Shown: positions 8,093-16,231, numbered from the stretch's first letter. The stretch is DNA of 64,000 nt from Parasedimentitalea marina (GCF_004006175.1 NZ_CP033219.1:3968001-4032000), one strand, 5' to 3'. A program made the numbers and translations. Notes: generated by a model from the letters alone, not told the origin.

Positions 8093-8742
8093 TACTGAGG
8101 CGCCTTGGTTTTGCGCAGGTATGGGAAGATCGTCTCAAACTCACCAAATTTTGCCTTGGCATCGTCATTGGACACTGTCGGCGGAATGATCACATCTTCA
8201 CCCGGCACCCAGTTGGCGGGTGTCGCAACACCTTTGGACGACATCTGCAACCCGTCCAGTGCCCGCAGAATCTCGGCAAAATTGCGCCCCACGGTCATTG
8301 GATAGGTCATCGACAGCTTCAGCTGTTTGTCCGGTCCAATGATAAACACCGACCGTACAGTGGCGCTGTGCGCTGCTGTACGACCATCAGGCATATAGGC
8401 CTCGGAGGGCAGCATATCAAAGGCCTTGGAGACCTCTAGGCCCGCATCAGCAATAATCGGAAACCCAGCCGCGACATTACCATAGCTTTCGATGTCGGCT
8501 TTCCACTTCTTGTGGTCCTCAACTCCGTCGACCGACACGCCAATCACCTTGGTGTTGCGGGCAGCCCATTCGTCTGCCAGCTGGGCAACAGCCGAAAACT
8601 CAGTGGTGCAGACCGGGGTGAAATCCTTGGGGTGGGAAAACAGAATGGCCCAGCTGTCACCAATCCAATCGTGAAACGAAACTGTTCCCTGGTCGGTTTC
8701 AGCAGTGAAATTTGGAACCACATCGTTGATGCGAAGGCCCAT
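8092..8742 (-). CDS. 1-Cys peroxiredoxin (Prx6 type)
   Basis: A 216-residue peroxiredoxin of the Prx6/AhpC-TSA class that reduces peroxides in the cytosol. The peroxidatic cysteine is Cys45 in DFTPVCTTE. The arginine-containing ATVRSVFIIGPD and a Prx6-type C-terminal domain (PANWVPGEDVIIPP) support the subclass. There is no resolving cysteine in the usual 2-Cys position. The ATG at 8742 follows AGGAGATCGCC. The gene is divergent from the aldehyde dehydrogenase, with a GTCGT-ATAA-ACGAC dyad 29 bp upstream of the start. Oxidative-stress control is plausible but not shown. Confidence 0.95.
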   Translation of the reverse strand: MGLRINDVVPNFTAETDQGTVSFHDWIGDSWAILFSHPKDFTPVCTTEFSAVAQLADEWAARNTKVIGVSVDGVEDHKKWKADIESYGNVAAGFPIIADAGLEVSKAFDMLPSEAYMPDGRTAAHSATVRSVFIIGPDKQLKLSMTYPMTVGRNFAEILRALDGLQMSSKGVATPANWVPGEDVIIPPTVSNDDAKAKFGEFETIFPYLRKTKAPQ

Positions 8743-8770
8743 GGCGATCTCCTATCATGTCAAAATACAC

Positions 8771-8784
8771 GTCGTATAAACGAC
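8771..8784. promoter_or_regulatory. Inverted repeat upstream of the peroxiredoxin gene
   Basis: GTCGT-ATAA-ACGAC is a 5-bp inverted repeat 29 bp upstream of the prx start codon. It is a possible operator; the cognate regulator is unknown. Confidence 0.3.
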
Positions 8785-8896
8785 CAAGTAATCCTTGTTT
8801 CGCAACGTTACACCCCCTCGATCACGACACCAGCGGAAAACAACTCAATCAACATCAATTGAAAATAACCAGCGCGCCCTTTGGCCGCTGCAGCAC

Positions 8897-8910
8897 AATT
8901 TGATCAAATT
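8897..8910. promoter_or_regulatory. 14-bp palindrome upstream of the aldehyde dehydrogenase gene
   Basis: AATTTGATCAAATT is a perfect 14-bp palindrome 102 bp before the dehydrogenase start. It is a candidate operator. It is not an FNR site, because the TTGAT and ATCAA half-sites overlap instead of being separated by 4 bp. Confidence 0.4.
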
Positions 8911-8965
8911 ACCACATAACGTCTCTTGTCGCCCGGAGCCGGGAGTGACAGAGTGGCGCCAATTC

Positions 8966-8983
8966 CCCGACCGCTTGGTCGGG
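8966..8983 (+). promoter_or_regulatory. Leader hairpin before the aldehyde dehydrogenase gene
   Basis: CCCGACC-GCTT-GGTCGGG forms a 7-bp stem followed after a few bases by GTTTGTTTT, then the ribosome binding site GGGAG. It is terminator-like and could attenuate the downstream gene. Confidence 0.35.
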
Positions 8984-9011
8984 AGCACCGTTTGTTTTGG
9001 GAGTACCGGAC

Positions 9012-10451
9012 ATGATCGAGAAACGCGATTTTTATATCAACGGCCAATGGGTCGCCCCGTCACAAGCCAATGACTTTGCGGTCATAGACCCCTCAACCGA
9101 GGCTGCCTGTGCGGTGATCTCGCTGGGGTCCGAGGCGGATACCAACGCTGCCGTTGCCGCCGCCAAGGCCGCGCTGCCGGGATGGATTGCAACACCTCCG
9201 GCTGAGCGTATCGCCATGGTTGAAAAACTGGTCGATGCTTATCAGGCCCGTGGCGAAGATCTGGCACAGGCGATATCCGCCGAAATGGGTGCCCCGATTG
9301 ATATGGCACGCAGCCAACAGGTTGGCGCTGGTATCTATCACCTGAAAAACTTCATTCGGGCCGCCAAGGCGTTTCAGTTTGAAAAACCGCTGGGGGACCA
9401 TGCCCCAAATGACAGGATCATCCATGAGGCCGTCGGCGTTGCGGCACTGATCACGCCGTGGAACTGGCCGATGAACCAGATCACACTCAAGGTTGGCGCA
9501 GCAGCAATTTCCGGCTGCACCATGGTTCTGAAACCCTCCGAGCAAAGCCCGCTGAACGCGATGATCTTTGCTGAAATGATGGATGAGGCAGGATTTCCAC
9601 CCGGTGTCTTCAACTTGGTCAACGGCGACGGTGTTGGCGTCGGCTCGACCCTGTCTGCGCATCCGGATGTGGACATGGTCTCCTTTACCGGCTCCACCCG
9701 CGCCGGGACTGCGATTTCCAAATCTGCGGCTGAGACCCTGAAAAAAGTCCATCTGGAACTCGGCGGCAAGGGTGCCAACGTGATCTTTGACGATGCCGAT
9801 GAAAAGGCTGTCAAACGCGGCGTGCTGCATATGATGAATAACACCGGCCAAAGCTGTAATGCGCCCAGCCGGATGCTGGTACAGCGCGGGGTCTATGATC
9901 AGGCCGTCGCCACCGCAGCCGAAGTCGCCGGTAAGATCAGTGTCGGGGCCGCCTCTGAGGAGGGTCGTCACATCGGCCCAGTGGTGAACGAACTGCAATG
10001 GGGTAAGATCCAGAGCCTGATTCAGGCCGGTATCGATGAAGGCGCCAAGCTGGTTGCCGGCGGCACCGGACGTCCCGAGGGGCTGGACAAAGGTTTCTAT
10101 GTCAAACCAACCATTTTTGCCGATGTGAACAACCAGATGGTTGTCGCTCGCGAAGAAATCTTTGGCCCGGTTCTGGCAATCATTCCTTTCGACACCGAAG
10201 AAGAGGCCGTCCAGATCGCCAATGACACGCCTTATGGTCTGACCAACTACGTGCAGACACAAGACATGGAACGCGCCAATCGCATGGCCCGTCAATTGCG
10301 CTCGGGCATGGTTGAAATGAATGGTCAGTCGCGCTCTGCCGGGGCACCGTTTGGCGGCATGAAGCAATCCGGAAATGGCCGTGAAGGCGGGAGCTGGGGC
10401 ATCGAGGACTTCCTTGAAGTCAAAGCCGTCGGTGGCTGGGCAGCCGAGTAA
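9012..10451 (+). CDS. NAD(P)+-dependent aldehyde dehydrogenase
   Basis: A 479-residue ALDH-superfamily enzyme. Visible motifs are ITPWNWPMNQ (cofactor-binding Asn region), FTGSTRAGTAI (Rossmann turn), LELGGKGANVIF (general-base Glu) and NNTGQSCNAPSR (catalytic Cys). EEIFGPVLAIIPF is the late conserved segment. The ATG at 9012 follows GGGAG; an in-frame start 15 bp upstream lacks spacing. The length is normal. The substrate is not determinable; the closest general class oxidises medium or aromatic aldehydes. It is monocistronic, ends in a strong terminator, and has a palindrome and a leader hairpin upstream that suggest regulated expression. Confidence 0.95.
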   Translation: MIEKRDFYINGQWVAPSQANDFAVIDPSTEAACAVISLGSEADTNAAVAAAKAALPGWIATPPAERIAMVEKLVDAYQARGEDLAQAISAEMGAPIDMARSQQVGAGIYHLKNFIRAAKAFQFEKPLGDHAPNDRIIHEAVGVAALITPWNWPMNQITLKVGAAAISGCTMVLKPSEQSPLNAMIFAEMMDEAGFPPGVFNLVNGDGVGVGSTLSAHPDVDMVSFTGSTRAGTAISKSAAETLKKVHLELGGKGANVIFDDADEKAVKRGVLHMMNNTGQSCNAPSRMLVQRGVYDQAVATAAEVAGKISVGAASEEGRHIGPVVNELQWGKIQSLIQAGIDEGAKLVAGGTGRPEGLDKGFYVKPTIFADVNNQMVVAREEIFGPVLAIIPFDTEEEAVQIANDTPYGLTNYVQTQDMERANRMARQLRSGMVEMNGQSRSAGAPFGGMKQSGNGREGGSWGIEDFLEVKAVGGWAAE

Positions 10452-10474
10452 CCAACCCTCACTTTACTGAACAA

Positions 10475-10506
10475 GAAGGCCGCCACACTGGGCGGCCTTC
10501 CGTTTT
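10475..10506. terminator. Bidirectional terminator
   Basis: GAAGGCCGCC pairs perfectly with GGCGGCCTTC around a 6-nt loop, followed by CGTTTTA. It sits between the convergent dehydrogenase and SDR genes. Confidence 0.85.
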
Positions 10507-10521
10507 AAACGGCTTGATACG

Positions 10522-11277
10522 TCAGACCAGTCGCACCGAAACCCCACCATCAGCCAGCACCGGGCTGCCCGTGACAAACCCAGCACGGTCCGACAGCAGG
10601 AACAGGGCCACTTGGGCAATCTCTGCCGGTTGCGCCATCCGTTTCAGCGCATGCAGCCCGGATATGAACGCATGGGTTTCGGCGTCATCCCCAGCCATGG
10701 CCGTCAGCGTTCCCCCGGGTAACAAGGTGTTTACCCGCACACCTTCAGCGCCGTGATCCGCAGCCAAAGACTGGGCCAGACCAATCAGCCCCGCCTTCGA
10801 GGCCGCATAGGCCCCCATGCCCGGCATTCCACCGTTGGAATAGCCAACGAAGGACGAGGTGAACAGGATTGAGCCACCACCGCGTTTCACCATCGCCGGA
10901 ACCTGCGCTTTGGCAGCATGAAAACCGCTGGTCAGGTTGGTCTCGATTACAGTGTTCCAAGTATCAACTGGCATATCGCCAATGGGGCCCATGTCGCCCA
11001 TCATGCCTGCATTGTTAAAAGCCCCGTCCAGTCCGCCGTAGCTTTCAACTGCCAGGTCAACCAGTGCCTGCGCATAGCCAGCATCCGTGACATCCCCGGC
11101 CAGCGCCACTGCGGAGCCGTTGTTTTGGCTGATTTGGTCGGCGACCTGAGCCAGCTCTTTGTCCCGGCGAGCCCCCAGCACCACATTGGCGCCCTCCGCA
11201 GCAAACAACAGGGCCGCTGCAGCACCAATGCCACTGCTGGCCCCCGTGACGATGATAGTTTTATTAGTGAGTTCCAT
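10522..11277 (-). CDS. SDR-family oxidoreductase
   Basis: A classical short-chain dehydrogenase of 251 residues with the cofactor motif TGASSGIG, FNNAG, the catalytic serine region (SILFTSS) and YAASK holding the catalytic Tyr and Lys. An Arg pair after the second strand (GARRDK) favours NADP(H). PGGTLTAMAG and the C-terminal FVTGSPVLADGGVSVRLV are normal for the family. The GGAG ribosome binding site spaced 8 nt supports the start. It is likely a single gene with its own promoter in the 122-bp gap to the glyoxalase-like gene. The substrate is unknown. Confidence 0.93.
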   Translation of the reverse strand: MELTNKTIIVTGASSGIGAAAALLFAAEGANVVLGARRDKELAQVADQISQNNGSAVALAGDVTDAGYAQALVDLAVESYGGLDGAFNNAGMMGDMGPIGDMPVDTWNTVIETNLTSGFHAAKAQVPAMVKRGGGSILFTSSFVGYSNGGMPGMGAYAASKAGLIGLAQSLAADHGAEGVRVNTLLPGGTLTAMAGDDAETHAFISGLHALKRMAQPAEIAQVALFLLSDRAGFVTGSPVLADGGVSVRLV

Positions 11278-11399
11278 AATGTGGTCTCCATGTTTTTAAT
11301 CATGGACCCACATGACCAACCAACCGTGTCCCCGGCGACCCGTTTCCTGCGCTCTCGGTCCATGACCGAAACAAGGCGCAAGAAACGGATCGCCGGACC

Positions 11400-11843
11400 T
11401 CAATTGGGCGGCATCAGCTCGACAATAAGCTGCGGCACGCCATCCGAAGTTTTACTGACCGAACAACCGTCCCAGCCAATCGTACCGCTGACCCGCTGGC
11501 GAAACGACGAGAAACTGTCAAATTTCACCACATCAACCGGGTCATCAAAATGCAGGGTGATCCGGCGTTGCTCGCCATCGCCCAACACCGTCAGACTGCG
11601 AATCGTGGCCACAAACCGCTGACCCAGATAGCGGCCTTGCACCCGGCCTCCAACCTGCAGATGCAGCTTGTTGCCGGCCTGCGCGCACAGCGTGTTCCAG
11701 TCGCGCATACCATGCTGCTGCGCCAATAGCTCCAGCGCCTGGCTATGGCTGATCGTATGACCGGTGGATCGCAATTTCTCGCGCAGACGTTTTGCCTGCG
11801 TTTTCAGCTCTGCAACCGGAGCCATATTCGGGATATTCATCAT
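11400..11843 (-). CDS. Glyoxalase-related (glyoxalase superfamily) protein of unknown function
   Basis: About 147 residues. The N-terminal segment (AELKTQAKRLREKL...ISHSQALELLAQQHGMRDWNTLCA) is a small conserved helical module found in Rhodobacterales proteins annotated as glyoxalase superfamily members. The rest is a predicted beta-rich domain (VGGRVQGRYLGQRFVATIRSL...). No metal-binding glyoxalase His/Glu set is evident, so the name describes homology, not activity. An open frame extends 57 bp further upstream, but GAGG lies 5 nt before the ATG at 11843; the ATG immediately after it (11840) is equally possible. Confidence 0.72.
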   Translation of the reverse strand: MMNIPNMAPVAELKTQAKRLREKLRSTGHTISHSQALELLAQQHGMRDWNTLCAQAGNKLHLQVGGRVQGRYLGQRFVATIRSLTVLGDGEQRRITLHFDDPVDVVKFDSFSSFRQRVSGTIGWDGCSVSKTSDGVPQLIVELMPPN

Positions 11844-11900
11844 CTTTGCCTCGTCCAGTATCAACGGGCGCGTTATTCTTGACGGGGCTCGCATTACCAT

Positions 11901-12358
11901 CTGACGCGCCGTGATTGTGGGCGGAAGATGTAGATCAAACAGGTTTCACCATAGCCATATGGCCGCGAGCGGCAGGGAACCTGAACCTGAGGCGTAGATA
12001 GGCACGCGGGGGCAGCAGGTCAATCCCACAGCGCGATTAACAGATTTCCGAGATCGAATACAGGGTCACCGGATTTGATATCGCGCACTCATCCGCTAAG
12101 GAGATGGGCGCCATCGCCGAGACCTTTCGCCAGTGGCCTGGCACATTGCGCAGCCCGTGGCAGCAAACAGCTGATGTCGCTGACGATATGGGTCGGCTTT
12201 TCCCGGATGTTGGCACTGCATTTGAGGACACCGGACAGGTGATCCAAGCCAAACTTGGCCTAGCCGAGTGTCGTCTTTGTGGGTTCGCTGATTTAGTCGA
12301 CTATGCCAGCACCTGGATCAGCGCTGCCAATCGCCAAAGCGGCGATTTGCACTGATCT
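11901..12358 (+). pseudogene. Unassigned region with an orphan open frame
   Basis: From 12041 to 12358 the + strand is open in one frame. The translation has a protein-like composition (WPGTLRSPWQ, DVADDMGRLFPDVG, CGFADLVDYAS). The only ATG (12104) has AAGGAG directly abutting it, and an in-frame stop cuts the frame at 12038. It may be the 3' remnant of a decayed gene or a chance frame; I do not recognise the family. Nothing else stands out between 11901 and 12040. Confidence 0.25.
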
Positions 12359-12360
12359 GC

Positions 12361-12409
12361 CTTACTCACGGTCTGACACTGGCCTCGGACCTTCAGACCG
12401 CTTAGTAAG
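12361..12409 (+). promoter_or_regulatory. Stem-loop upstream of the GT11 gene
   Basis: CTTACT-N3-GGTCTGA pairs with TCAGACC-N4-AGTAAG around a 16-nt loop, 13 bp of pairing with one internal loop. It lies 30 bp upstream of the GTG start. It could be a terminator for the preceding region or a leader structure. Confidence 0.4.
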
Positions 12410-12439
12410 ATCTGAACCGAATGATCAAAGGACCGCACT

Positions 12440-13285
12440 GTGATCACTGCCCGCCTGCATGGCCGACTGGGAAACCAGATGTTTCAATATGCCGCCGCCG
12501 CTGGATTGGCGGCCCGCCATGGGGTGCCTGTGGCCTTGGACATGCGCGGTGCCGAGTTGCACGGTGAGGGTATCCCAACACGGGTATTTAACCTGGATCT
12601 GGCGCAGCCCACAGCCCTGCCACCGCTGAAACAAAAGGCCCCGTTGCGTTATGCGCTGTGGCGGGCAACCGGCGCTGCCCCGCGGTTCCGGCGCGAACAG
12701 GGTTTGGGCTACAACAACGCAATCACCGGCTGGGGAGATGGCAGTTATCTGCACGGCTATTGGCAGTCGGAACGCTATTTCGCGCATATCGAGGACCAGA
12801 TCCGCGCCGCCTTCACCTTTCCCGCGTTCTCCAATTCCCAAAATGCAGAGATGGCGGACCGGATTTCCGCTGACACCGCAATTTCGCTACATGTCCGGCG
12901 GGGTGATTATCTGACCTTTGCCGCGCATGTGCTCTGTGATCAGGCCTATTACGAGGCCGCTTTGGCGCGGGTTCTGGACGGGTTGCAAGGCACGCCGACC
13001 GTCTATGTCTTTTCAGATGATCCACAATGGGCCAAGGACAATCTGCCTCTGCCCTGCAACAAGGTGGTGGTGGATTTCAACGGGCCCGATACCGACTTTG
13101 AAGATATGCGATTGATGAGCCTGTGTAAGCACAACATCATCGGCAACAGCTCGTTTTCATGGTGGGCCGCCTGGCTGAACCAATCCGCTGGTAAGCGCGT
13201 TGCGGGGCCCACAAAATGGTTCGGCGACCCCAAGCTAAACAACCCGGATATTCTGCCTGCGGATTGGTTGAAAATTACCCCCTGA
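12440..13285 (+). CDS. Alpha-1,2-fucosyltransferase-like protein (GT11)
   Basis: A 281-residue glycosyltransferase family 11 protein. The N-terminal GRLGNQMFQYAAAAGLA, the donor-binding SLHVRRGDYL and the C-terminal NIIGNSSFSWWAAWLN are the diagnostic motifs of alpha-1,2-fucosyltransferases. The start is GTG at 12440, with AAAGGA 8 nt upstream. It would act on the cytoplasmic face, using GDP-fucose to decorate O-antigen, exopolysaccharide or LPS. No GDP-fucose biosynthesis genes (gmd, fcl) occur in the window, and the gene stands alone, so donor and acceptor are uncertain. Confidence 0.9.
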   Translation: MITARLHGRLGNQMFQYAAAAGLAARHGVPVALDMRGAELHGEGIPTRVFNLDLAQPTALPPLKQKAPLRYALWRATGAAPRFRREQGLGYNNAITGWGDGSYLHGYWQSERYFAHIEDQIRAAFTFPAFSNSQNAEMADRISADTAISLHVRRGDYLTFAAHVLCDQAYYEAALARVLDGLQGTPTVYVFSDDPQWAKDNLPLPCNKVVVDFNGPDTDFEDMRLMSLCKHNIIGNSSFSWWAAWLNQSAGKRVAGPTKWFGDPKLNNPDILPADWLKITP

Positions 13286-13360
13286 CCTAGGCCACAGGTC
13301 GCTTGGCCGTTTGGCGAGCGAAACATAATATGTACGAGCCCCATAAAGCGATAAAGGGAA

Positions 13361-13430
13361 GCGCCTGACCTTGGGGAGGTGCAAAGGCCTTCCTGAGGGG
13401 ATGGTCTGGCGCTGCCCGGCGGTACCGGGC
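13361..13430 (+). ncRNA. Candidate structured RNA (two adjacent hairpins)
   Basis: Between the convergent GT11 and pseudouridine-synthase genes, GCGCCtGACC (13361-13370) pairs with GGTCtGGCGC (13403-13412). It is immediately followed by GCCCGG-CGGTA-CCGGGC (13414-13430). A possible promoter lies upstream, with TTGGCC and TAATAT 17 bp apart ending near 13331. There is no U-run. It could be a small RNA or a convergent terminator; no known family is recognised. Confidence 0.35.
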
Positions 13431-13444
13431 CGAACTCACTGGGA

Positions 13445-14098
13445 TCAAAAATCCGGTTTGGCGCGGAATTTGATGGATTGGCTGGTCTCGGGGTGCTTTA
13501 CCCGCAACTCCTGCGAATGAAGCATCATCCGGTCCTGCTCTCTCGCATCACCGGTTGCGTATAGCGGGTCGCCCAATATGGGATGACCCAGTGCCATCAT
13601 ATGCACCCGCAACTGATGCGTCCGGCCCGTCTTGGGCGTCAGTCGAACCCGGGTTTCATCCGGGCCGTATTTGACCACATTCCAATCGGTAACCGATGCT
13701 TTGCCGGTGTTATGACAAACCATCTGCCGTGGACGGTTGGGCCAGTCGACGATCAGCGGCAGATCCACAGTCCCCGTGCGTGGCTCAAGTCGGCCCATGA
13801 TGCGGGCGACATAGACCTTGCGGGTGGTGCGCTGTTCAAACTGCATCGACAAATTGCGCTGCGCATGGGGGGTCAGGGCAAACACAATCACGCCTGAGGT
13901 GTCGCGATCCAAGCGATGCACCAGCAGCGCCTCGGGGAAGGCGACCTGCACCCGCGTCAGCAAACAATCGGCCAGATGCTCGCCCCGGCCCGGCACCGAA
14001 AGCAATCCGGCGGGTTTGCTTACGACCACCATCTGGGCGTCGGAATGCAGGTACTCTAACGGGTCCTGCGGCGGGGTATATTCGCTTGAAACTGCCAT
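13445..14098 (-). CDS. RluA-family pseudouridine synthase
   Basis: About 217 residues. HRLDRDTSGVIVFALT contains the catalytic aspartate of the RluA family; KPAGLLSVPG and LTPKTGRTHQLRVHM are the other signature segments. There is no N-terminal S4 domain, so it resembles the compact RluA type, which modifies 23S rRNA and tRNA, more than RluC or RluD. Target assignment is inference. The frame is open a further 36 bp upstream; the ATG at 14098 (MAVSSEYTPP) is the likelier start, with AGGCAGG upstream. It is convergent with GT11. Confidence 0.92.
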   Translation of the reverse strand: MAVSSEYTPPQDPLEYLHSDAQMVVVSKPAGLLSVPGRGEHLADCLLTRVQVAFPEALLVHRLDRDTSGVIVFALTPHAQRNLSMQFEQRTTRKVYVARIMGRLEPRTGTVDLPLIVDWPNRPRQMVCHNTGKASVTDWNVVKYGPDETRVRLTPKTGRTHQLRVHMMALGHPILGDPLYATGDAREQDRMMLHSQELRVKHPETSQSIKFRAKPDF

Positions 14099-14204
14099 AA
14101 GCGCCTGCCTAGCGCCTGCGGACGATGGGGGCAAGTTCCCGCAACGTCGTGCTTGCCCGGATCAACACATCGCCGCAGGATCTGATCAAATAGGAGAACA
14201 GTCA

Positions 14205-14615
14205 ATGCATCCAACTATCAGCAACATGATGGAGGTCGTTGCCAAAGGTGACGACACCAAGATCGCCGGGTTATTGGCCGAGAACGTGCGTTTCTTGCCG
14301 CCGACCTATTGGAAGACCTGGACCGGCCGCGCGCCCGTCGCTGCGGTGCTTGGCCATGTGGGTCATGTGTTCAGCGATTTCTCCTATCGCCGGGTGATGG
14401 GCGATGGCAATGACTGGGCGCTAGAGTTCCAATGCAAAATCGGTGAGCTGGACGCCGTTGGGGTGGATTTGATCACCCTGAACGACGACGGGTTGATCCA
14501 ACTGTTCGAGGTGACCATGCGTCCCTACAAAAGCGTCGGCGCCCTGCGCGAGGCGATAAATGCACGGGTGATGACAGATGCCAGGTTCTTGAAATTCCGC
14601 GAGGCGTTAAGCTGA
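14205..14615 (+). CDS. NTF2-like/SnoaL-like protein
   Basis: A 136-residue protein with the compact alpha+beta pattern of the NTF2-like superfamily: an N-terminal helix pair (MMEVVAKGDDTKIAGLLAENVRFLPP), a central curved sheet and a final helix. Members are small-molecule enzymes or scaffolds; no function can be assigned. AGGAG 8 nt upstream fixes the start at 14205, although a long open frame extends back through the opposite strand of the rluA-like gene. Its stop overlaps a possible CTG start of the following SGNH hydrolase gene, so the two probably form an operon. Confidence 0.82.
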   Translation: MHPTISNMMEVVAKGDDTKIAGLLAENVRFLPPTYWKTWTGRAPVAAVLGHVGHVFSDFSYRRVMGDGNDWALEFQCKIGELDAVGVDLITLNDDGLIQLFEVTMRPYKSVGALREAINARVMTDARFLKFREALS

Positions 14616-14653
14616 TAGCTGCCGATCAAATACTGCGCATCCCGCTGATTCCA

Positions 14654-15310
14654 GTGTTGGCTGTACAGGCTCGTCGGGTGCGCCAGACGGCGCTCCTGCT
14701 GCCAGAACCCGAAGGCGCGCGCACCGGCTCGGCAGGATCTGGTTCATCACTGAGATTGCTGATTGTCGGCGACAGTTCCGCCGCTGGGGTTGGTGCGCAA
14801 ACCCAAAGCGAAGCACTGAGTGGTCAATTGGTTCACCACCTGTCTCAGCGTTACTCGGTATCCTGGCGGCTAGAAGCCTGCACCGGGCACGCCACACAAG
14901 ACAGCATTGACCGGCTTATGGCTATACCGCCGCAACTCTTTGATATCGCGGTGATTGCATTGGGGGTCAACGATGTGACACAGGCCACCACCAAGGCCCA
15001 ATTCAGGCGGCAGCAGGCGTTGCTTTGGGCGCTGCTTCAAACTCGCTTTGGAATTCAGCAAATCCTATCGTCTGGCGTGCCGCAGATGCAGTATCTGCCT
15101 TTACTGCCTCAGCCTTTGGCCTGGGTCGTGGGGAAACAGGCGGCGCGGCTGGACCGGGTTCTGGAAGAACTGGCCGCGAACACTGCCATGGCCAGCCATA
15201 TTCCGATGCGGTTTTCACAAGATCCGTCATTGGCGGCCTCGGACGGGTTTCACCCCAGTCCCGCCGCCTATACCCTATGGGCCACCACTCTGGCGGATCA
15301 TATTCCCTAG
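14654..15310 (+). CDS. SGNH/GDSL-type hydrolase
   Basis: At least 218 residues. Block I is IVGDSSAAGVG with the nucleophilic serine; VIALGVNDV is the block III-type Asn motif; DGFHPSPAAY carries the catalytic Asp and His. These enzymes are esterases or lipases. The listed start is a GTG at 14654 that lacks a ribosome binding site. The frame is open upstream, and a CTG at 14612 overlapping the previous stop (CTGA) has GAGG 7 nt before it. That start would add a hydrophobic N-terminus (LRIPLIPVLAV) resembling a membrane anchor. The 3' end overlaps the convergent rarD gene by 4 bp. Confidence 0.85.
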   Translation: MLAVQARRVRQTALLLPEPEGARTGSAGSGSSLRLLIVGDSSAAGVGAQTQSEALSGQLVHHLSQRYSVSWRLEACTGHATQDSIDRLMAIPPQLFDIAVIALGVNDVTQATTKAQFRRQQALLWALLQTRFGIQQILSSGVPQMQYLPLLPQPLAWVVGKQAARLDRVLEELAANTAMASHIPMRFSQDPSLAASDGFHPSPAAYTLWATTLADHIP

Positions 15311-16209
15311 GCCGGTCGACTGCGCATCTGTTTCACCAGCGACACAGAATAAATCACCAACGCACCCCAAATCATCGGAAAGGCAATCATCCTGGCGCCG
15401 CCGAATTCCTCGCCAAAGGCAAACACTGCGATCAGGAAGATCATCGTGGGCGCGATGTATTGCAGGATGCCAATGGTCGACAGACGCAACAGTTTGGCCC
15501 CATTGGCATAAGTAATCAATGGCACCGCCGTGACAAGGCCACAGCCCAGCAACAGCATAGTATCCAGACCCGAGCCGCCCATGTTACCAGTTCCGGTTGC
15601 CGACAGATAGATCACATAGCCCAGCGCAACCGGCAGCAGGATCAGCACTTCAAGCATAAATCCCTGATTGGGGCCAACCGGCAGCGATTTCTTGAAAAAG
15701 GCGTAAAAGCCCCAGGATAGAGTCAATCCAATCGCAACCAGCGGGAGGCCTCCGGCGGCTACGGTCAGCACCACGACCGCACCAATGGCCAGGGCAATTG
15801 CCAACATTTGCATCCGGTTGGGGCGCTCTCCAAGCAGCAGCGCGCCCATCAGGATGCTGAACAGCGGATTGATATAATAGCCAAGCGCCGCATCAAGGGC
15901 GTACCCGTTGGCAATCGACCAAACATAGATACCCCAGTTGACCGATATCAACGCCGCAGTAACACAGGCCATCAGAAGGGTCTTGGGGCTGCGCAGCGCC
16001 GCCATCAGATCATCGGTGCGACGCAGTATGATCAGCAACACACCGGCCACTGGCACCGCCCAGATCACCCGATGCGCCACCACCTCGGCTGCCGGAATAT
16101 GCGACAGTGCTTTCATGTACAGAGGCAACAGACCCCACATCACATAAGCCGATACTGCAAAGACCAACCCGCGCGGACTATCGGTGTTGTTGGGGTTGGG
16201 GGAGGTCAT
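15307..16209 (-). CDS. rarD: RarD-type EamA permease
   Basis: A 300-residue inner-membrane protein with about ten transmembrane helices in two EamA/DMT repeats. It carries RarD hallmarks such as YVMWGLLPLYMKAL, VAHRVIWAVP, YYINPLFSILMG and LQYIAPTMIFL. RarD proteins are annotated as chloramphenicol-sensitive proteins; their physiological substrates are unknown. Its 3' end overlaps the SGNH hydrolase stop. It lies 22 bp from the DUF3995 gene on the same strand and could be its operon partner. Confidence 0.92.
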   Translation of the reverse strand: MTSPNPNNTDSPRGLVFAVSAYVMWGLLPLYMKALSHIPAAEVVAHRVIWAVPVAGVLLIILRRTDDLMAALRSPKTLLMACVTAALISVNWGIYVWSIANGYALDAALGYYINPLFSILMGALLLGERPNRMQMLAIALAIGAVVVLTVAAGGLPLVAIGLTLSWGFYAFFKKSLPVGPNQGFMLEVLILLPVALGYVIYLSATGTGNMGGSGLDTMLLLGCGLVTAVPLITYANGAKLLRLSTIGILQYIAPTMIFLIAVFAFGEEFGGARMIAFPMIWGALVIYSVSLVKQMRSRPA

Positions 16210-16231
16210 TCGGATATCCGATCTATCAACA

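Noticed and set aside
8897..8910. FNR/FixK box at the AATTTGATCAAATT palindrome
   Set aside because: FNR-type boxes need four bases between TTGAT and ATCAA; here the half-sites overlap.
9093..10367. A 424-codon open frame opposite the aldehyde dehydrogenase gene
   Set aside because: It is antisense to a clear ALDH with all catalytic motifs. The His/Gly/Arg-rich translation has no family features.
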